From Carya illinoinensis (Eukaryota > Streptophyta > Magnoliopsida > Fagales > Juglandaceae), in the NCBI RefSeq assembly GCF_018687715.1, contig NC_056765.1, positions 20,860,894 to 20,924,893 on the forward strand: a stretch of 64,000 nucleotides of DNA. Direction: 5' to 3'. Position numbers and translations under genes: made by a program. The number at the start of each line of letters is the position of its first letter. The first letter of the stretch is position 1. Positions 22,763 to 33,983 of this stretch are shown here, in pieces. Under the pieces are notes generated by a model. That model saw nothing but the letters and a program-made list of their open reading frames with translations, had not been told where the DNA came from and did no database searches.

Positions 22763-23559
22763 TGATGTGAACCTCAATCGACTCGCTTTGAGACCCAACA
22801 ACAATATTGGAAAACAAACCCAAGAACGCCAAACTCAAGTCTATGGATGGAGAATTTAGACCCGTTGAAATCTCGTTCCAAGAACCTAGATTATATTAAA
22901 ATCTAGACCCAATGAAATCCCATCTCAAGAACCCAAATTACAAGGAGGAACGCCACAAAGGTTGTGATTTACCTTTGATAAGTTCAAGAGTTCAATTAAG
23001 AACACGAGGAGAAAACTCACTCACAATGAAAATTCAATAAAAAATGTCTTCCCTCTCAAATGAGGCTACAAGTGCCTTAAATAAACAATTCCCAAAACCC
23101 TAAAGGAATAGTGCCGCGGGTACTGTAGCGTGAACAGTGCCGTGCTACAGTAACTTCTAAAACCCTAGTTCACATAAATTAATAACTTTCCAAATATGCC
23201 CTTAGCCAAAATACAAGGCCTTCCCAAAAACCCTAGTTCATTAGAAATAAGACATATGGGCTAGACATCTCCCAAGCCCAATTATTCTAGAATAATTCCT
23301 TTTACTAATGAAATAAGTCATTTCAATGAAATAAATAAGTCCATGGTCTTTAATAACAATCGGCTCAAGTCGTGTCTTCCATAGCTTGGATCAAGTGGAT
23401 CAAAACTGGTTCTCATTCTTTTAAGCCCATCATGTGTGTTGGGCTCTTGCTAGTTTCGTCCCAATTGGATTGCACCAATTCTTGCATTGCTCCCTTAATC
23501 TTCGTGGCTCTTAATCTTGTAATTGATCCTTAAGACTTGATCTGCCTTGGGGCCCATCA
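22763..23559 (-). repeat. LTR 2 of the array (797 bp, shared by units 1 and 2)
   Basis: TGATG...CATCA. It acts as 5' LTR for the unit on its left and as 3' LTR for the unit on its right. It contains telobox motifs, the ACTGTAGC hairpin and the TATA-like sequence as in the other copies. Confidence 0.93.
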
Positions 23560-25901
23560 TTCCCCCTCTCCTCAAAAGGATTCGACCTCGAATCTCCACC
23601 TGGATCAAAGGGAAAAAGATTAGTAACATTGAAAGTAGCAAACACATGATACATACCTCGAAGATCCACGAGATATGAAATATCATTAATTTTATCAAGA
23701 ATTTGGAAATGTCCATCCAAGCTACTTCTGTCATCCACAAACAAAAGTATCAGAGTTAAATAATTATGTGGATTAAAATCATAAACAACTTCAAAAGGAG
23801 AATATGAAGTAGTAGTATGCAAGGTCCTATTATATGCAAACTCTTTAAATGGCAAACAATCCTCCCAAGTTTTTAAATTCTTATGAAGAACAGTGCATAA
23901 GAGCTGAGTATTAGAAACAATACTCCTAGGTACACCATGAAGTCGCACTATCCCCTTGAAAAATAAGTTAGCTATGTTTGTGGTATCATCAATTTTATGA
24001 CATGGAATGAAATGTGACATTTTGCTAAATCTATGCACAACCACAAAAATAGAATCACTACCACTTTTAGTTGTACGCAGCCCCAAAACAAAGTCCATAG
24101 ATATGCCTATCAATGGTTTACTAGGAACGGGTAAGGGTCTATATAACCAATGTGGCAAAACCTTAGACTTGGCCTTCCTACATGTAATGCACATGCCACA
24201 AATGCAATTGACGTCTCTTTTCATCTTAGGCCAAAAGAAATGTTCATCCAACAATTCAATGAATGGCAAATGATACTCCCACAAACGTTCATGAAACACA
24301 TCTAAGGTTTTCTTTGTACCAAAATGACCATTCCAATTATATGCAAATTCAATGAATGGTAAGTAATACTCCCACCAATGGTCATCCAACACGTCTAAAA
24401 TCCTCTTTATATCAAAATTTTCCAACAGACCACATCCATGCACAAGCAACTCACGCATAAGATTAGTAGGCACACAAAATCTTTTCTCTCTAAACAAGTA
24501 CCAATCTAATCTATATAAATGAGAAAACGATGCTTTCTTACGTACTCCATACACACTAGCCATGCCATCATCATTAACAAACAAGTTCTTATCATATTCA
24601 AGTCTCAATAACTTTGCATCTATAATGATGACAAGGACGTACCTTCTTGCATAAGCATCAACCACAAAATTTTCTTTACCTTGTGTGTACTTAGTTACAT
24701 AAGGAAATGTCTCAATGAGTTGCACCCACTTGTCATGCATTCTATTCAACTTACAGTGTCCTTTCAAGTGCGTCAAGGACTCATGTTCTTCAAAGAAAGG
24801 TCGAGTAGGGATTGTCGCACTTGGCATAAAATCAATGTAATGCTCTATCTCTCTAATAGATGACAATTCACTAAACACTCCGCTAGGAATTACGACCTTA
24901 TATCCCTGCAACAAAGAGATAACAATACTAGGCAAAGATTCATTAAATCCGTTAGTAGTAAAATTCGCTTTAGCATAAAAACTCACTTCTCTCTTTGTTT
25001 TTCTCTCACTTTCTTCACTCCAGCTTTTCTTTTCACTCTCATTTTTCTTTTCACTCTCTTTTTTTCTTTCACTCTCTTTTTCCTTTTCACTCTCTTTTTT
25101 CTTTTCACTCTCTCTCTTTGCTCCAGTCTCTTTATTCTTTTCACTCTCTATTTTTTCTTCACTCTCTTTGTTCTTTTCACTCTCTCCTTCTCTTGAGGTT
25201 TTGGCCTCACTATTTCTTTTTTGATCAACCTCACTTTTCAACTTCAGTTGGTCCTCAAGGACCTGTGTTGGAGTTAAAGGAGCAAGTTTGATTCTTTTTC
25301 CATCCTTTTCAAAACTGTACATGTTTCTAAACCCATCATAGATCACTCTCCTATCACACTGCCACGGCCTCCCTAACAAAATATGGCCAGCATGCATAGG
25401 TACAACATCACAAAGTACATCATCCTTGTACCTCCCAATTGAAAAAGAAACTAGCACTTGCTTATTTATCCTAACCTCCCCACAATCATTCAACCACTGC
25501 AACTTGTATGGTCTAGGGTGTTTCAAAGTAGGTAGATTCAATTTCTCAACTGAAGTAGTGCTAGCAACATTAGTACAACTCCCTCCATCAATAATCATAC
25601 TACATACCTTATTGTTGATGTGGCATCTAGTACGAAAAATGTTCTCTCTTTGCTGCTCTATACCATCCATCTTAAATTCTGTATTGGGAGCACGCCTAAC
25701 TAGAGACTCGCCATACTCTTCATTCTTATTGTACCTATTCTCAATACTAGGCTCACATCTCCTCCTATCTCTCCCACTTTGCAAATTTGTAATCAATGCA
25801 CCTTGTTGTTCCATCTTATCCATCACTTCCCCCAACTTCAAATTTAACCTTTCAAACTTTTGTTGCATGGACTGCAACAAAAAGAATGAATTGTCTGACA
25901 T
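23511..25901 (-). CDS. Non-autonomous gag-pol frame, unit 2 (796 aa)
   Basis: Same domain order and same internal joins as the frame at 19471-21861. At the positions where unit 1 is unusual, this unit has P546, K674, K737 and F776, which it shares with units 3 and 4. It therefore looks like the ancestral form of the array. No premature stop or frameshift is present despite the loss of the reverse transcriptase core and the integrase catalytic residues. It ends inside LTR 2. Confidence 0.85.
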   Translation of the reverse strand: MSDNSFFLLQSMQQKFERLNLKLGEVMDKMEQQGALITNLQSGRDRRRCEPSIENRYNKNEEYGESLVRRAPNTEFKMDGIEQQRENIFRTRCHINNKVCSMIIDGGSCTNVASTTSVEKLNLPTLKHPRPYKLQWLNDCGEVRINKQVLVSFSIGRYKDDVLCDVVPMHAGHILLGRPWQCDRRVIYDGFRNMYSFEKDGKRIKLAPLTPTQVLEDQLKLKSEVDQKRNSEAKTSREGESEKNKESEEKIESEKNKETGAKRESEKKKESEKEKESERKKESEKKNESEKKSWSEESERKTKREVSFYAKANFTTNGFNESLPSIVISLLQGYKVVIPSGVFSELSSIREIEHYIDFMPSATIPTRPFFEEHESLTHLKGHCKLNRMHDKWVQLIETFPYVTKYTQGKENFVVDAYARRYVLVIIIDAKLLRLEYDKNLFVNDDGMASVYGVRKKASFSHLYRLDWYLFREKRFCVPTNLMRELLVHGCGLLENFDIKRILDVLDDHWWEYYLPFIEFAYNWNGHFGTKKTLDVFHERLWEYHLPFIELLDEHFFWPKMKRDVNCICGMCITCRKAKSKVLPHWLYRPLPVPSKPLIGISMDFVLGLRTTKSGSDSIFVVVHRFSKMSHFIPCHKIDDTTNIANLFFKGIVRLHGVPRSIVSNTQLLCTVLHKNLKTWEDCLPFKEFAYNRTLHTTTSYSPFEVVYDFNPHNYLTLILLFVDDRSSLDGHFQILDKINDISYLVDLRGMYHVFATFNVTNLFPFDPGGDSRSNPFEERGNDGPQGRSSLKDQLQD
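23560..23572 (-). promoter_or_regulatory. Polypurine tract, unit 2
   Basis: AGGAGAGGGGGAA before TGATGGG on the minus strand. Confidence 0.88.
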
Positions 25902-26803
25902 CTCCTTTGGTTATGAGTCACTTTAATGAGACATTGTATGTGCTGCACAAAAAAAAATGTTAGTGGAAAAAGACCTCACACGCTCTCCCTCACGTGTTTA
26001 CACTCAAATAATGGCACTCCACTCGTGTTTCACTCTTAATTGGCTTTTTCCCGATAATGATCTCACACTCTCTTGCCTTTTACCTCGAGTTTTCCCACTC
26101 AAGTTCTTTCAAAACTAATTGAACTAAATCAAGGCAATACAACCTTGTTTTATCCCAACTAATAATTAGATCCAAGAAACAAGAACAAGGGAAACACGGA
26201 ATGAATAAAATGACAAGGGAATCAAGGAAATTATACGAATGGAAGAGTGACTGTAACACAAGATACCAACTAGAAAGAGGTAACAAGAGGTAATTCAGCC
26301 CCTTTAAAGACAAGACCCAATCAACAAATTTCTTTCTTTCTCTTTTATTGTAACTATATAGCAACCACTGAATATGCTACCTCTACTTTCCTTCTCTCTC
26401 CCTTTTTTTTTTTGAAATTTTTTTTTTTTTCGAATTTTTTTTTCTTTTCCTTTCTTTTCTTTTCTTTTCCTTTCCTTTCTTTTCTTTTCTTTTCTATTCC
26501 TTTCTTTTCTTTTCCTTTCTTTTCTTTTTCTTTTCTTTTCTCAAAAATTCAACCACAAACAGGAATATTCAATTGTGATAATCAAGCAATTGAATTCAAA
26601 CACATACAAATTGGCAAGGAAATAGAAGGAAATCAATGAAACCCTAGATGGTGCAAATTTTGGCAGCCCTAGGAAAAACGAATTTTTGTGCTTTTTTTTT
26701 TTTTTTTTGGGCAATTCTAGAACATTGAAGCCCTAGAATTAACAATACAATAAATAAAAAGATAGAATCAGACCTGATTGGAAACCTTGCTCTGAATACC
26801 AAA
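25902..26803 (-). other. Leader region, unit 2
   Basis: Nearly identical to the leader of unit 1 (21862-22762). It includes the purine tract at 26403-26540 and a 17-base poly-T at 26692-26708. I see no additional gene. Confidence 0.6.
26789..26801 (-). promoter_or_regulatory. Primer binding site, unit 2
   Basis: TGGTATTCAGAGC on the minus strand, with the same extra T as in unit 1. Confidence 0.8.
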
Positions 26804-27600
26804 TGATGTGAACCTCAATCGACTCGCTTTGAGACCCAACAACAATATTGGAAAACAAACCCAAGAACGCCAAACTCAAGTCTATGGATGGAGAATTTAG
26901 ACCCGTTGAAATCTCGTTCCAAGAACCTAGATTATATTAAAATCTAGACCCAATGAAATCCCATCTCAAGAACCCAAATTACAAGGAGGAACGCCACAAA
27001 GGTTGTGATTTACCTTTGATAAGTTCAAGAGTTCAATTAAGAACACGAGGAGAAAACTCACTCACAATGAAAATTCAATAAAAAATGTCTTCCCTCTCAA
27101 ATGAGGCTACAAGTGCCTTAAATAAACAATTCCCAAAACCCTAAAGGAATAGTGCCGCGGGTACTGTAGCGTGAACAGTGCCGTGCTACAGTAACTTCTA
27201 AAACCCTAGTTCACATAAATTAATAACTTTCCAAATATGCCCTTAGCCAAAATACAAGGCCTTCCCAAAAACCCTAGTTCATTAGAAATAAGACATATGG
27301 GCTAGACATCTCCCAAGCCCAATTATTCTAGAATAATTCCTTTTACTAATGAAATAAGTCATTTCAATGAAATAAATAAGTCCATGGTCTTTAATAACAA
27401 TCGGCTCAAGTCGTGTCTTCCATAGCTTGGATCAAGTGGATCAAAACTGGTTCTCATTCTTTTAAGCCCATCATGTGTGTTGGGCTCTTGCTAGTTTCGT
27501 CCCAATTGGATTGCACCAATTCTTGCATTGCTCCCTTAATCTTCGTGGCTCTTAATCTTGTAATTGATCCTTAAGACTTGATCTGCCTTGGGGCCCATCA
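26804..27600 (-). repeat. LTR 3 of the array (797 bp)
   Basis: Complete TGATG...CATCA LTR shared by units 2 and 3. By eye it is nearly indistinguishable from LTR 2 and LTR 4. Confidence 0.93.
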
Positions 27601-29942
27601 TTCCCCCTCTCCTCAAAAGGATTCGACCTCGAATCTCCACCTGGATCAAAGGGAAAAAGATTAGTAACATTGAAAGTAGCAAACACATGATACATACCTC
27701 GAAGATCCACGAGATATGAAATATCATTAATTTTATCAAGAATTTGGAAATGTCCATCCAAGCTACTTCTGTCATCCACAAACAAAAGTATCAGAGTTAA
27801 ATAATTATGTGGATTAAAATCATAAACAACTTCAAAAGGAGAATATGAAGTAGTAGTATGCAAGGTCCTATTATATGCAAACTCTTTAAATGGCAAACAA
27901 TCCTCCCAAGTTTTTAAATTCTTATGAAGAACAGTGCATAAGAGCTGAGTATTAGAAACAATACTCCTAGGTACACCATGAAGTCGCACTATCCCCTTGA
28001 AAAATAAGTTAGCTATGTTTGTGGTATCATCAATTTTATGACATGGAATGAAATGTGACATTTTGCTAAATCTATGCACAACCACAAAAATAGAATCACT
28101 ACCACTTTTAGTTGTACGCAGCCCCAAAACAAAGTCCATAGATATGCCTATCAATGGTTTACTAGGAACGGGTAAGGGTCTATATAACCAATGTGGCAAA
28201 ACCTTAGACTTGGCCTTCCTACATGTAATGCACATGCCACAAATGCAATTGACGTCTCTTTTCATCTTAGGCCAAAAGAAATGTTCATCCAACAATTCAA
28301 TGAATGGCAAATGATACTCCCACAAACGTTCATGAAACACATCTAAGGTTTTCTTTGTACCAAAATGACCATTCCAATTATATGCAAATTCAATGAATGG
28401 TAAGTAATACTCCCACCAATGGTCATCCAACACGTCTAAAATCCTCTTTATATCAAAATTTTCCAACAGACCACATCCATGCACAAGCAACTCACGCATA
28501 AGATTAGTAGGCACACAAAATCTTTTCTCTCTAAACAAGTACCAATCTAATCTATATAAATGAGAAAACGATGCTTTCTTACGTACTCCATACACACTAG
28601 CCATGCCATCATCATTAACAAACAAGTTCTTATCATATTCAAGTCTCAATAACTTTGCATCTATAATGATGACAAGGACGTACCTTCTTGCATAAGCATC
28701 AACCACAAAATTTTCTTTACCTTGTGTGTACTTAGTTACATAAGGAAATGTCTCAATGAGTTGCACCCACTTGTCATGCATTCTATTCAACTTACAGTGT
28801 CCTTTCAAGTGCGTCAAGGACTCATGTTCTTCAAAGAAAGGTCGAGTAGGGATTGTCGCACTTGGCATAAAATCAATGTAATGCTCTATCTCTCTAATAA
28901 ATGACAATTCACTAAACACTCCGCTAGGAATTACGACCTTATATCCCTGCAACAAAGAGATAACAATACTAGGCAAAGATTCATTAAATCCGTTAGTAGT
29001 AAAATTCGCTTTAGCATAAAAACTCACTTCTCTCTTTGTTTTTCTCTCACTTTCTTCACTCCAGCTTTTCTTTTCACTCTCATTTTTCTTTTCACTCTCT
29101 TTTTTTCTTTCACTCTCTTTTTCCTTTTCACTCTCTTTTTTCTTTTCACTCTCTCTCTTTGCTCCAGTCTCTTTATTCTTTTCACTCTCTATTTTTTCTT
29201 CACTCTCTTTGTTCTTTTCACTCTCTCCTTCTCTTGAGGTTTTGGCCTCACTATTTCTTTTTTGATCAACCTCACTTTTCAACTTCAGTTGGTCCTCAAG
29301 GACCTGTGTTGGAGTTAAAGGAGCAAGTTTGATTCTTTTTCCATCCTTTTCAAAACTGTACATGTTTCTAAACCCATCATAGATCACTCTCCTATCACAC
29401 TGCCACGGCCTCCCCAACAAAATATGGCCAGCATGCATAGGCACAACATCACAAAGTACATCATCCTTGTACCTCCCAATTGAAAAAGAAACTAGCACTT
29501 GCTTATTTATCCTAACCTCCCCACAATCATTCAACCACTGCAACTTGTATGGTCTAGGGTGTTTCAAAGTAGGTAGATTCAATTTCTCAACTGAAGTAGT
29601 GCTAGCAACATTAGTACAACTCCCTCCATCAATAATCATACTACATACCTTATTGTTGATGTGGCATCTAGTACGAAAAATGTTCTCTCTTTGCTGCTCT
29701 ATACCATCCATCTTAAATTCTGTATTGGGAGCACGCCTAACTAGAGACTCGCCATACTCTTCATTCTTATTGTACCTGTTCTCAATACTAGGCTCACATC
29801 TCCTCCTATCTCTCCCACTTTGCAAATTTGTAATCAATGCACCTTGTTGTTCCATCTTATCCATCACTTCCCCCAACTTCAAATTTAACCTTTCAAACTT
29901 TTGTTGCATGGACTGCAACAAAAAGAATGAATTGTCTGACAT
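27552..29942 (-). CDS. Non-autonomous gag-pol frame, unit 3 (796 aa)
   Basis: Same architecture as the other three frames. The private change is S347F, at ELSFIREIEH just before the reverse transcriptase remnant. The substitution shows that the unit is a real separate copy. The frame is open to its stop inside LTR 3. Confidence 0.85.
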   Translation of the reverse strand: MSDNSFFLLQSMQQKFERLNLKLGEVMDKMEQQGALITNLQSGRDRRRCEPSIENRYNKNEEYGESLVRRAPNTEFKMDGIEQQRENIFRTRCHINNKVCSMIIDGGSCTNVASTTSVEKLNLPTLKHPRPYKLQWLNDCGEVRINKQVLVSFSIGRYKDDVLCDVVPMHAGHILLGRPWQCDRRVIYDGFRNMYSFEKDGKRIKLAPLTPTQVLEDQLKLKSEVDQKRNSEAKTSREGESEKNKESEEKIESEKNKETGAKRESEKKKESEKEKESERKKESEKKNESEKKSWSEESERKTKREVSFYAKANFTTNGFNESLPSIVISLLQGYKVVIPSGVFSELSFIREIEHYIDFMPSATIPTRPFFEEHESLTHLKGHCKLNRMHDKWVQLIETFPYVTKYTQGKENFVVDAYARRYVLVIIIDAKLLRLEYDKNLFVNDDGMASVYGVRKKASFSHLYRLDWYLFREKRFCVPTNLMRELLVHGCGLLENFDIKRILDVLDDHWWEYYLPFIEFAYNWNGHFGTKKTLDVFHERLWEYHLPFIELLDEHFFWPKMKRDVNCICGMCITCRKAKSKVLPHWLYRPLPVPSKPLIGISMDFVLGLRTTKSGSDSIFVVVHRFSKMSHFIPCHKIDDTTNIANLFFKGIVRLHGVPRSIVSNTQLLCTVLHKNLKTWEDCLPFKEFAYNRTLHTTTSYSPFEVVYDFNPHNYLTLILLFVDDRSSLDGHFQILDKINDISYLVDLRGMYHVFATFNVTNLFPFDPGGDSRSNPFEERGNDGPQGRSSLKDQLQD
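27601..27613 (-). promoter_or_regulatory. Polypurine tract, unit 3
   Basis: AGGAGAGGGGGAA before TGATGGG on the minus strand. Confidence 0.88.
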
Positions 29943-30844
29943 CTCCTTTGGTTATGAGTCACTTTAATGAGACATTGTATGTGCTGCACAAAAAAAAATG
30001 TTAGTGGAAAAAGACCTCACACGCTCTCCCTCACGTGTTTACACTCAAATAATGGCACTCCACTCGTGTTTCACTCTTAATTGGCTTTTTCCCGATAATG
30101 ATCTCACACTCTCTTGCCTTTTACCTCGAGTTTTCCCACTCAAGTTCTTTCAAAACTAATTGAACTAAATCAAGGCAATACAACCTTGTTTTATCCCAAC
30201 TAATAATTAGATCCAAGAAACAAGAACAAGGGAAACACGGAATGAATAAAATGACAAGGGAATCAAGGAAATTATACGAATGGAAGAGTGACTGTAACAC
30301 AAGATACCAACTAGAAAGAGGTAACAAGAGGTAATTCAGCCCCTTTAAAGACAAGACCCAATCAACAAATTTCTTTCTTTCTCTTTTATTGTAACTATAT
30401 AGCAACCACTGAATATGCTACCTCTACTTTCCTTCTCTCTCCCTTTTTTTTTTTGAAAATTTTTTTTTTTTTCGAATTTTTTTTTCTTTTCCTTTCTTTT
30501 CTTTTCTTTTCCTTTCCTTTCTTTTCTTTTCTTTTCTATTCCTTTCTTTTCTTTTCCTTTCTTTTCTTTTTCTTTTCTTTTCTCAAAAATTCAACCACAA
30601 ACAGGAATATTCAATTGTGATAATCAAGCAATTGAATTCAAACACATACAAATTGGCAAGGAAATAGAAGGAAATCAATGAAACCCTAGATGGTGCAAAT
30701 TTTGGCAGCCCTAGGAAAAACGAATTTTTGTGCTTTTTTTTTTTTTTTTGGGCAATTCTAGAACATTGAAGCCCTAGAATTAACAATACAATAAATAAAA
30801 AGATAGAATCAGACCTGATTGGAAACCTTGCTCTGAATACCAAA
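29943..30844 (-). other. Leader region, unit 3
   Basis: As in unit 1, with GAAAATT in the T-run at 30444-30582 and a 16-base poly-T at 30734-30749. Confidence 0.6.
30830..30842 (-). promoter_or_regulatory. Primer binding site, unit 3
   Basis: TGGTATTCAGAGC on the minus strand, identical to units 1, 2 and 4. Confidence 0.8.
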
Positions 30845-31641
30845 TGATGTGAACCTCAATCGACTCGCTTTGAGACCCAACAACAATATTGGAAAACAAA
30901 CCCAAGAACGCCAAACTCAAGTCTATGGATGGAGAATTTAGACCCGTTGAAATCTCGTTCCAAGAACCTAGATTATATTAAAATCTAGACCCAATGAAAT
31001 CCCATCTCAAGAACCCAAATTACAAGGAGGAACGCCACAAAGGTTGTGATTTACCTTTGATAAGTTCAAGAGTTCAATTAAGAACACGAGGAGAAAACTC
31101 ACTCACAATGAAAATTCAATAAAAAATGTCTTCCCTCTCAAATGAGGCTACAAGTGCCTTAAATAAACAATTCCCAAAACCCTAAAGGAATAGTGCCGCG
31201 GGTACTGTAGCGTGAACAGTGCCGTGCTACAGTAACTTCTAAAACCCTAGTTCACATAAATTAATAACTTTCCAAATATGCCCTTAGCCAAAATACAAGG
31301 CCTTCCCAAAAACCCTAGTTCATTAGAAATAAGACATATGGGCTAGACATCTCCCAAGCCCAATTATTCTAGAATAATTCCTTTTACTAATGAAATAAGT
31401 CATTTCAATGAAATAAATAAGTCCATGGTCTTTAATAACAATCGGCTCAAGTCGTGTCTTCCATAGCTTGGATCAAGTGGATCAAAACTGGTTCTCATTC
31501 TTTTAAGCCCATCATGTGTGTTGGGCTCTTGCTAGTTTCGTCCCAATTGGATTGCACCAATTCTTGCATTGCTCCCTTAATCTTCGTGGCTCTTAATCTT
31601 GTAATTGATCCTTAAGACTTGATCTGCCTTGGGGCCCATCA
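30845..31641 (-). repeat. LTR 4 of the array (797 bp)
   Basis: Complete TGATG...CATCA LTR shared by units 3 and 4. Confidence 0.93.
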
Positions 31642-33983
31642 TTCCCCCTCTCCTCAAAAGGATTCGACCTCGAATCTCCACCTGGATCAAAGGGAAAAAG
31701 ATTAGTAACATTGAAAGTAGCAAACACATGATACATACCTCGAAGATCCACGAGATATGAAATATCATTAATTTTATCAAGAATTTGGAAATGTCCATCC
31801 AAGCTACTTCTGTCATCCACAAACAAAAGTATCAGAGTTAAATAATTATGTGGATTAAAATCATAAACAACTTCAAAAGGAGAATATGAAGTAGTAGTAT
31901 GCAAGGTCCTATTATATGCAAACTCTTTAAATGGCAAACAATCCTCCCAAGTTTTTAAATTCTTATGAAGAACAGTGCATAAGAGCTGAGTATTAGAAAC
32001 AATACTCCTAGGTACACCATGAAGTCGCACTATCCCCTTGAAAAATAAGTTAGCTATGTTTGTGGTATCATCAATTTTATGACATGGAATGAAATGTGAC
32101 ATTTTGCTAAATCTATGCACAACCACAAAAATAGAATCACTACCACTTTTAGTTGTACGCAGCCCCAAAACAAAGTCCATAGATATGCCTATCAATGGTT
32201 TACTAGGAACGGGTAAGGGTCTATATAACCAATGTGGCAAAACCTTAGACTTGGCCTTCCTACATGTAATGCACATGCCACAAATGCAATTGACGTCTCT
32301 TTTCATCTTAGGCCAAAAGAAATGTTCATCCAACAATTCAATGAATGGCAAATGATACTCCCACAAACGTTCATGAAACACATCTAAGGTTTTCTTTGTA
32401 CCAAAATGACCATTCCAATTATATGCAAATTCAATGAATGGTAAGTAATACTCCCACCAATGGTCATCCAACACGTCTAAAATCCTCTTTATATCAAAAT
32501 TTTCCAACAGACCACATCCATGCACAAGCAACTCACGCATAAGATTAGTAGGCACACAAAATCTTTTCTCTCTAAACAAGTACCAATCTAATCTATATAA
32601 ATGAGAAAACGATGCTTTCTTACGTACTCCATACACACTAGCCATGCCATCATCATTAACAAACAAGTTCTTATCATATTCAAGTCTCAATAACTTTGCA
32701 TCTATAATGATGACAAGGACGTACCTTCTTGCATAAGCATCAACCACAAAATTTTCTTTACCTTGTGTGTACTTAGTTACATAAGGAAATGTCTCAATGA
32801 GTTGCACCCACTTGTCATGCATTCTATTCAACTTACAGTGTCCTTTCAAGTGCGTCAAGGACTCATGTTCTTCAAAGAAAGGTCGAGTAGGGATTGTCGC
32901 ACTTGGCATAAAATCAATGTAATGCTCTATCTCTCTAATAGATGACAATTCACTAAACACTCCGCTAGGAATTACGACCTTATATCCCTGCAACAAAGAG
33001 ATAACAATACTAGGCAAAGATTCATTAAATCCGTTAGTAGTAAAATTCGCTTTAGCATAAAAACTCACTTCTCTCTTTGTTTTTCTCTCACTTTCTTCAC
33101 TCCAGCTTTTCTTTTCACTCTCATTTTTCTTTTCACTCTCTTTTTTTCTTTCACTCTCTTTTTCCTTTTCACTCTCTTTTTTCTTTTCACTCTCTCTCTT
33201 TGCTCCAGTCTCTTTATTCTTTTCACTCTCTATTTTTTCTTCACTCTCTTTGTTCTTTTCACTCTCTCCTTCTCTTGAGGTTTTGGCCTCACTATTTCTT
33301 TTTTGATCAACCTCACTTTTCAACTTCAGTTGGTCCTCAAGGACCTGTGTTGGAGTTAAAGGAGCAAGTTTGATTCTTTTTCCATCCTTTTCAAAACTGT
33401 ACATGTTTCTAAACCCATCATAGATCACTCTCCTATCACACTGCCACGGCCTCCCCAACAAAATATGGCCAGCATGCATAGGCACAACATCACAAAGTAC
33501 ATCATCCTTGTACCTCCCAATTGAAAAAGAAACTAGCACTTGCTTATTTATCCTAACCTCCCCATAATCATTCAACCACTGCAACTTGTATGGTCTAGGG
33601 TGTTTCAAAGTAGGTAGATTCAATTTCTCAACTGAAGTAGTGCTAGCAACATTAGTACAACTCCCTCCATCAATAATCATACTACATACCTTATTGTTGA
33701 TGTGGCATCTAGTACGAAAAATGTTCTCTCTTTGCTGCTCTATACCATCCATCTTAAATTCTGTATTGGGAGCACGCCTAACTAGAGACTCGCCATACTC
33801 TTCATTCTTATTGTACCTGTTCTCAATACTAGGCTCACATCTCCTCCTATCTCTCCCACTTTGCAAATTTGTAATCAATGCACCTTGTTGTTCCATCTTA
33901 TCCATCACTTCCCCCAACTTCAAATTTAACCTTTCAAACTTTTGTTGCATGGACTGCAACAAAAAGAATGAATTGTCTGACAT
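31593..33983 (-). CDS. Non-autonomous gag-pol frame, unit 4 (796 aa)
   Basis: Same architecture as the other frames. The private change is C140Y, in WLNDYGEV of the protease region. It is the unit next to the truncated 5' LTR, so if the array is transcribed from its outermost LTR this copy would be first. That LTR has lost its U3 and promoter, so any transcription would have to start in an inner LTR. Confidence 0.85.
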   Translation of the reverse strand: MSDNSFFLLQSMQQKFERLNLKLGEVMDKMEQQGALITNLQSGRDRRRCEPSIENRYNKNEEYGESLVRRAPNTEFKMDGIEQQRENIFRTRCHINNKVCSMIIDGGSCTNVASTTSVEKLNLPTLKHPRPYKLQWLNDYGEVRINKQVLVSFSIGRYKDDVLCDVVPMHAGHILLGRPWQCDRRVIYDGFRNMYSFEKDGKRIKLAPLTPTQVLEDQLKLKSEVDQKRNSEAKTSREGESEKNKESEEKIESEKNKETGAKRESEKKKESEKEKESERKKESEKKNESEKKSWSEESERKTKREVSFYAKANFTTNGFNESLPSIVISLLQGYKVVIPSGVFSELSSIREIEHYIDFMPSATIPTRPFFEEHESLTHLKGHCKLNRMHDKWVQLIETFPYVTKYTQGKENFVVDAYARRYVLVIIIDAKLLRLEYDKNLFVNDDGMASVYGVRKKASFSHLYRLDWYLFREKRFCVPTNLMRELLVHGCGLLENFDIKRILDVLDDHWWEYYLPFIEFAYNWNGHFGTKKTLDVFHERLWEYHLPFIELLDEHFFWPKMKRDVNCICGMCITCRKAKSKVLPHWLYRPLPVPSKPLIGISMDFVLGLRTTKSGSDSIFVVVHRFSKMSHFIPCHKIDDTTNIANLFFKGIVRLHGVPRSIVSNTQLLCTVLHKNLKTWEDCLPFKEFAYNRTLHTTTSYSPFEVVYDFNPHNYLTLILLFVDDRSSLDGHFQILDKINDISYLVDLRGMYHVFATFNVTNLFPFDPGGDSRSNPFEERGNDGPQGRSSLKDQLQD
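31642..31654 (-). promoter_or_regulatory. Polypurine tract, unit 4
   Basis: AGGAGAGGGGGAA before TGATGGG on the minus strand. Confidence 0.88.
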
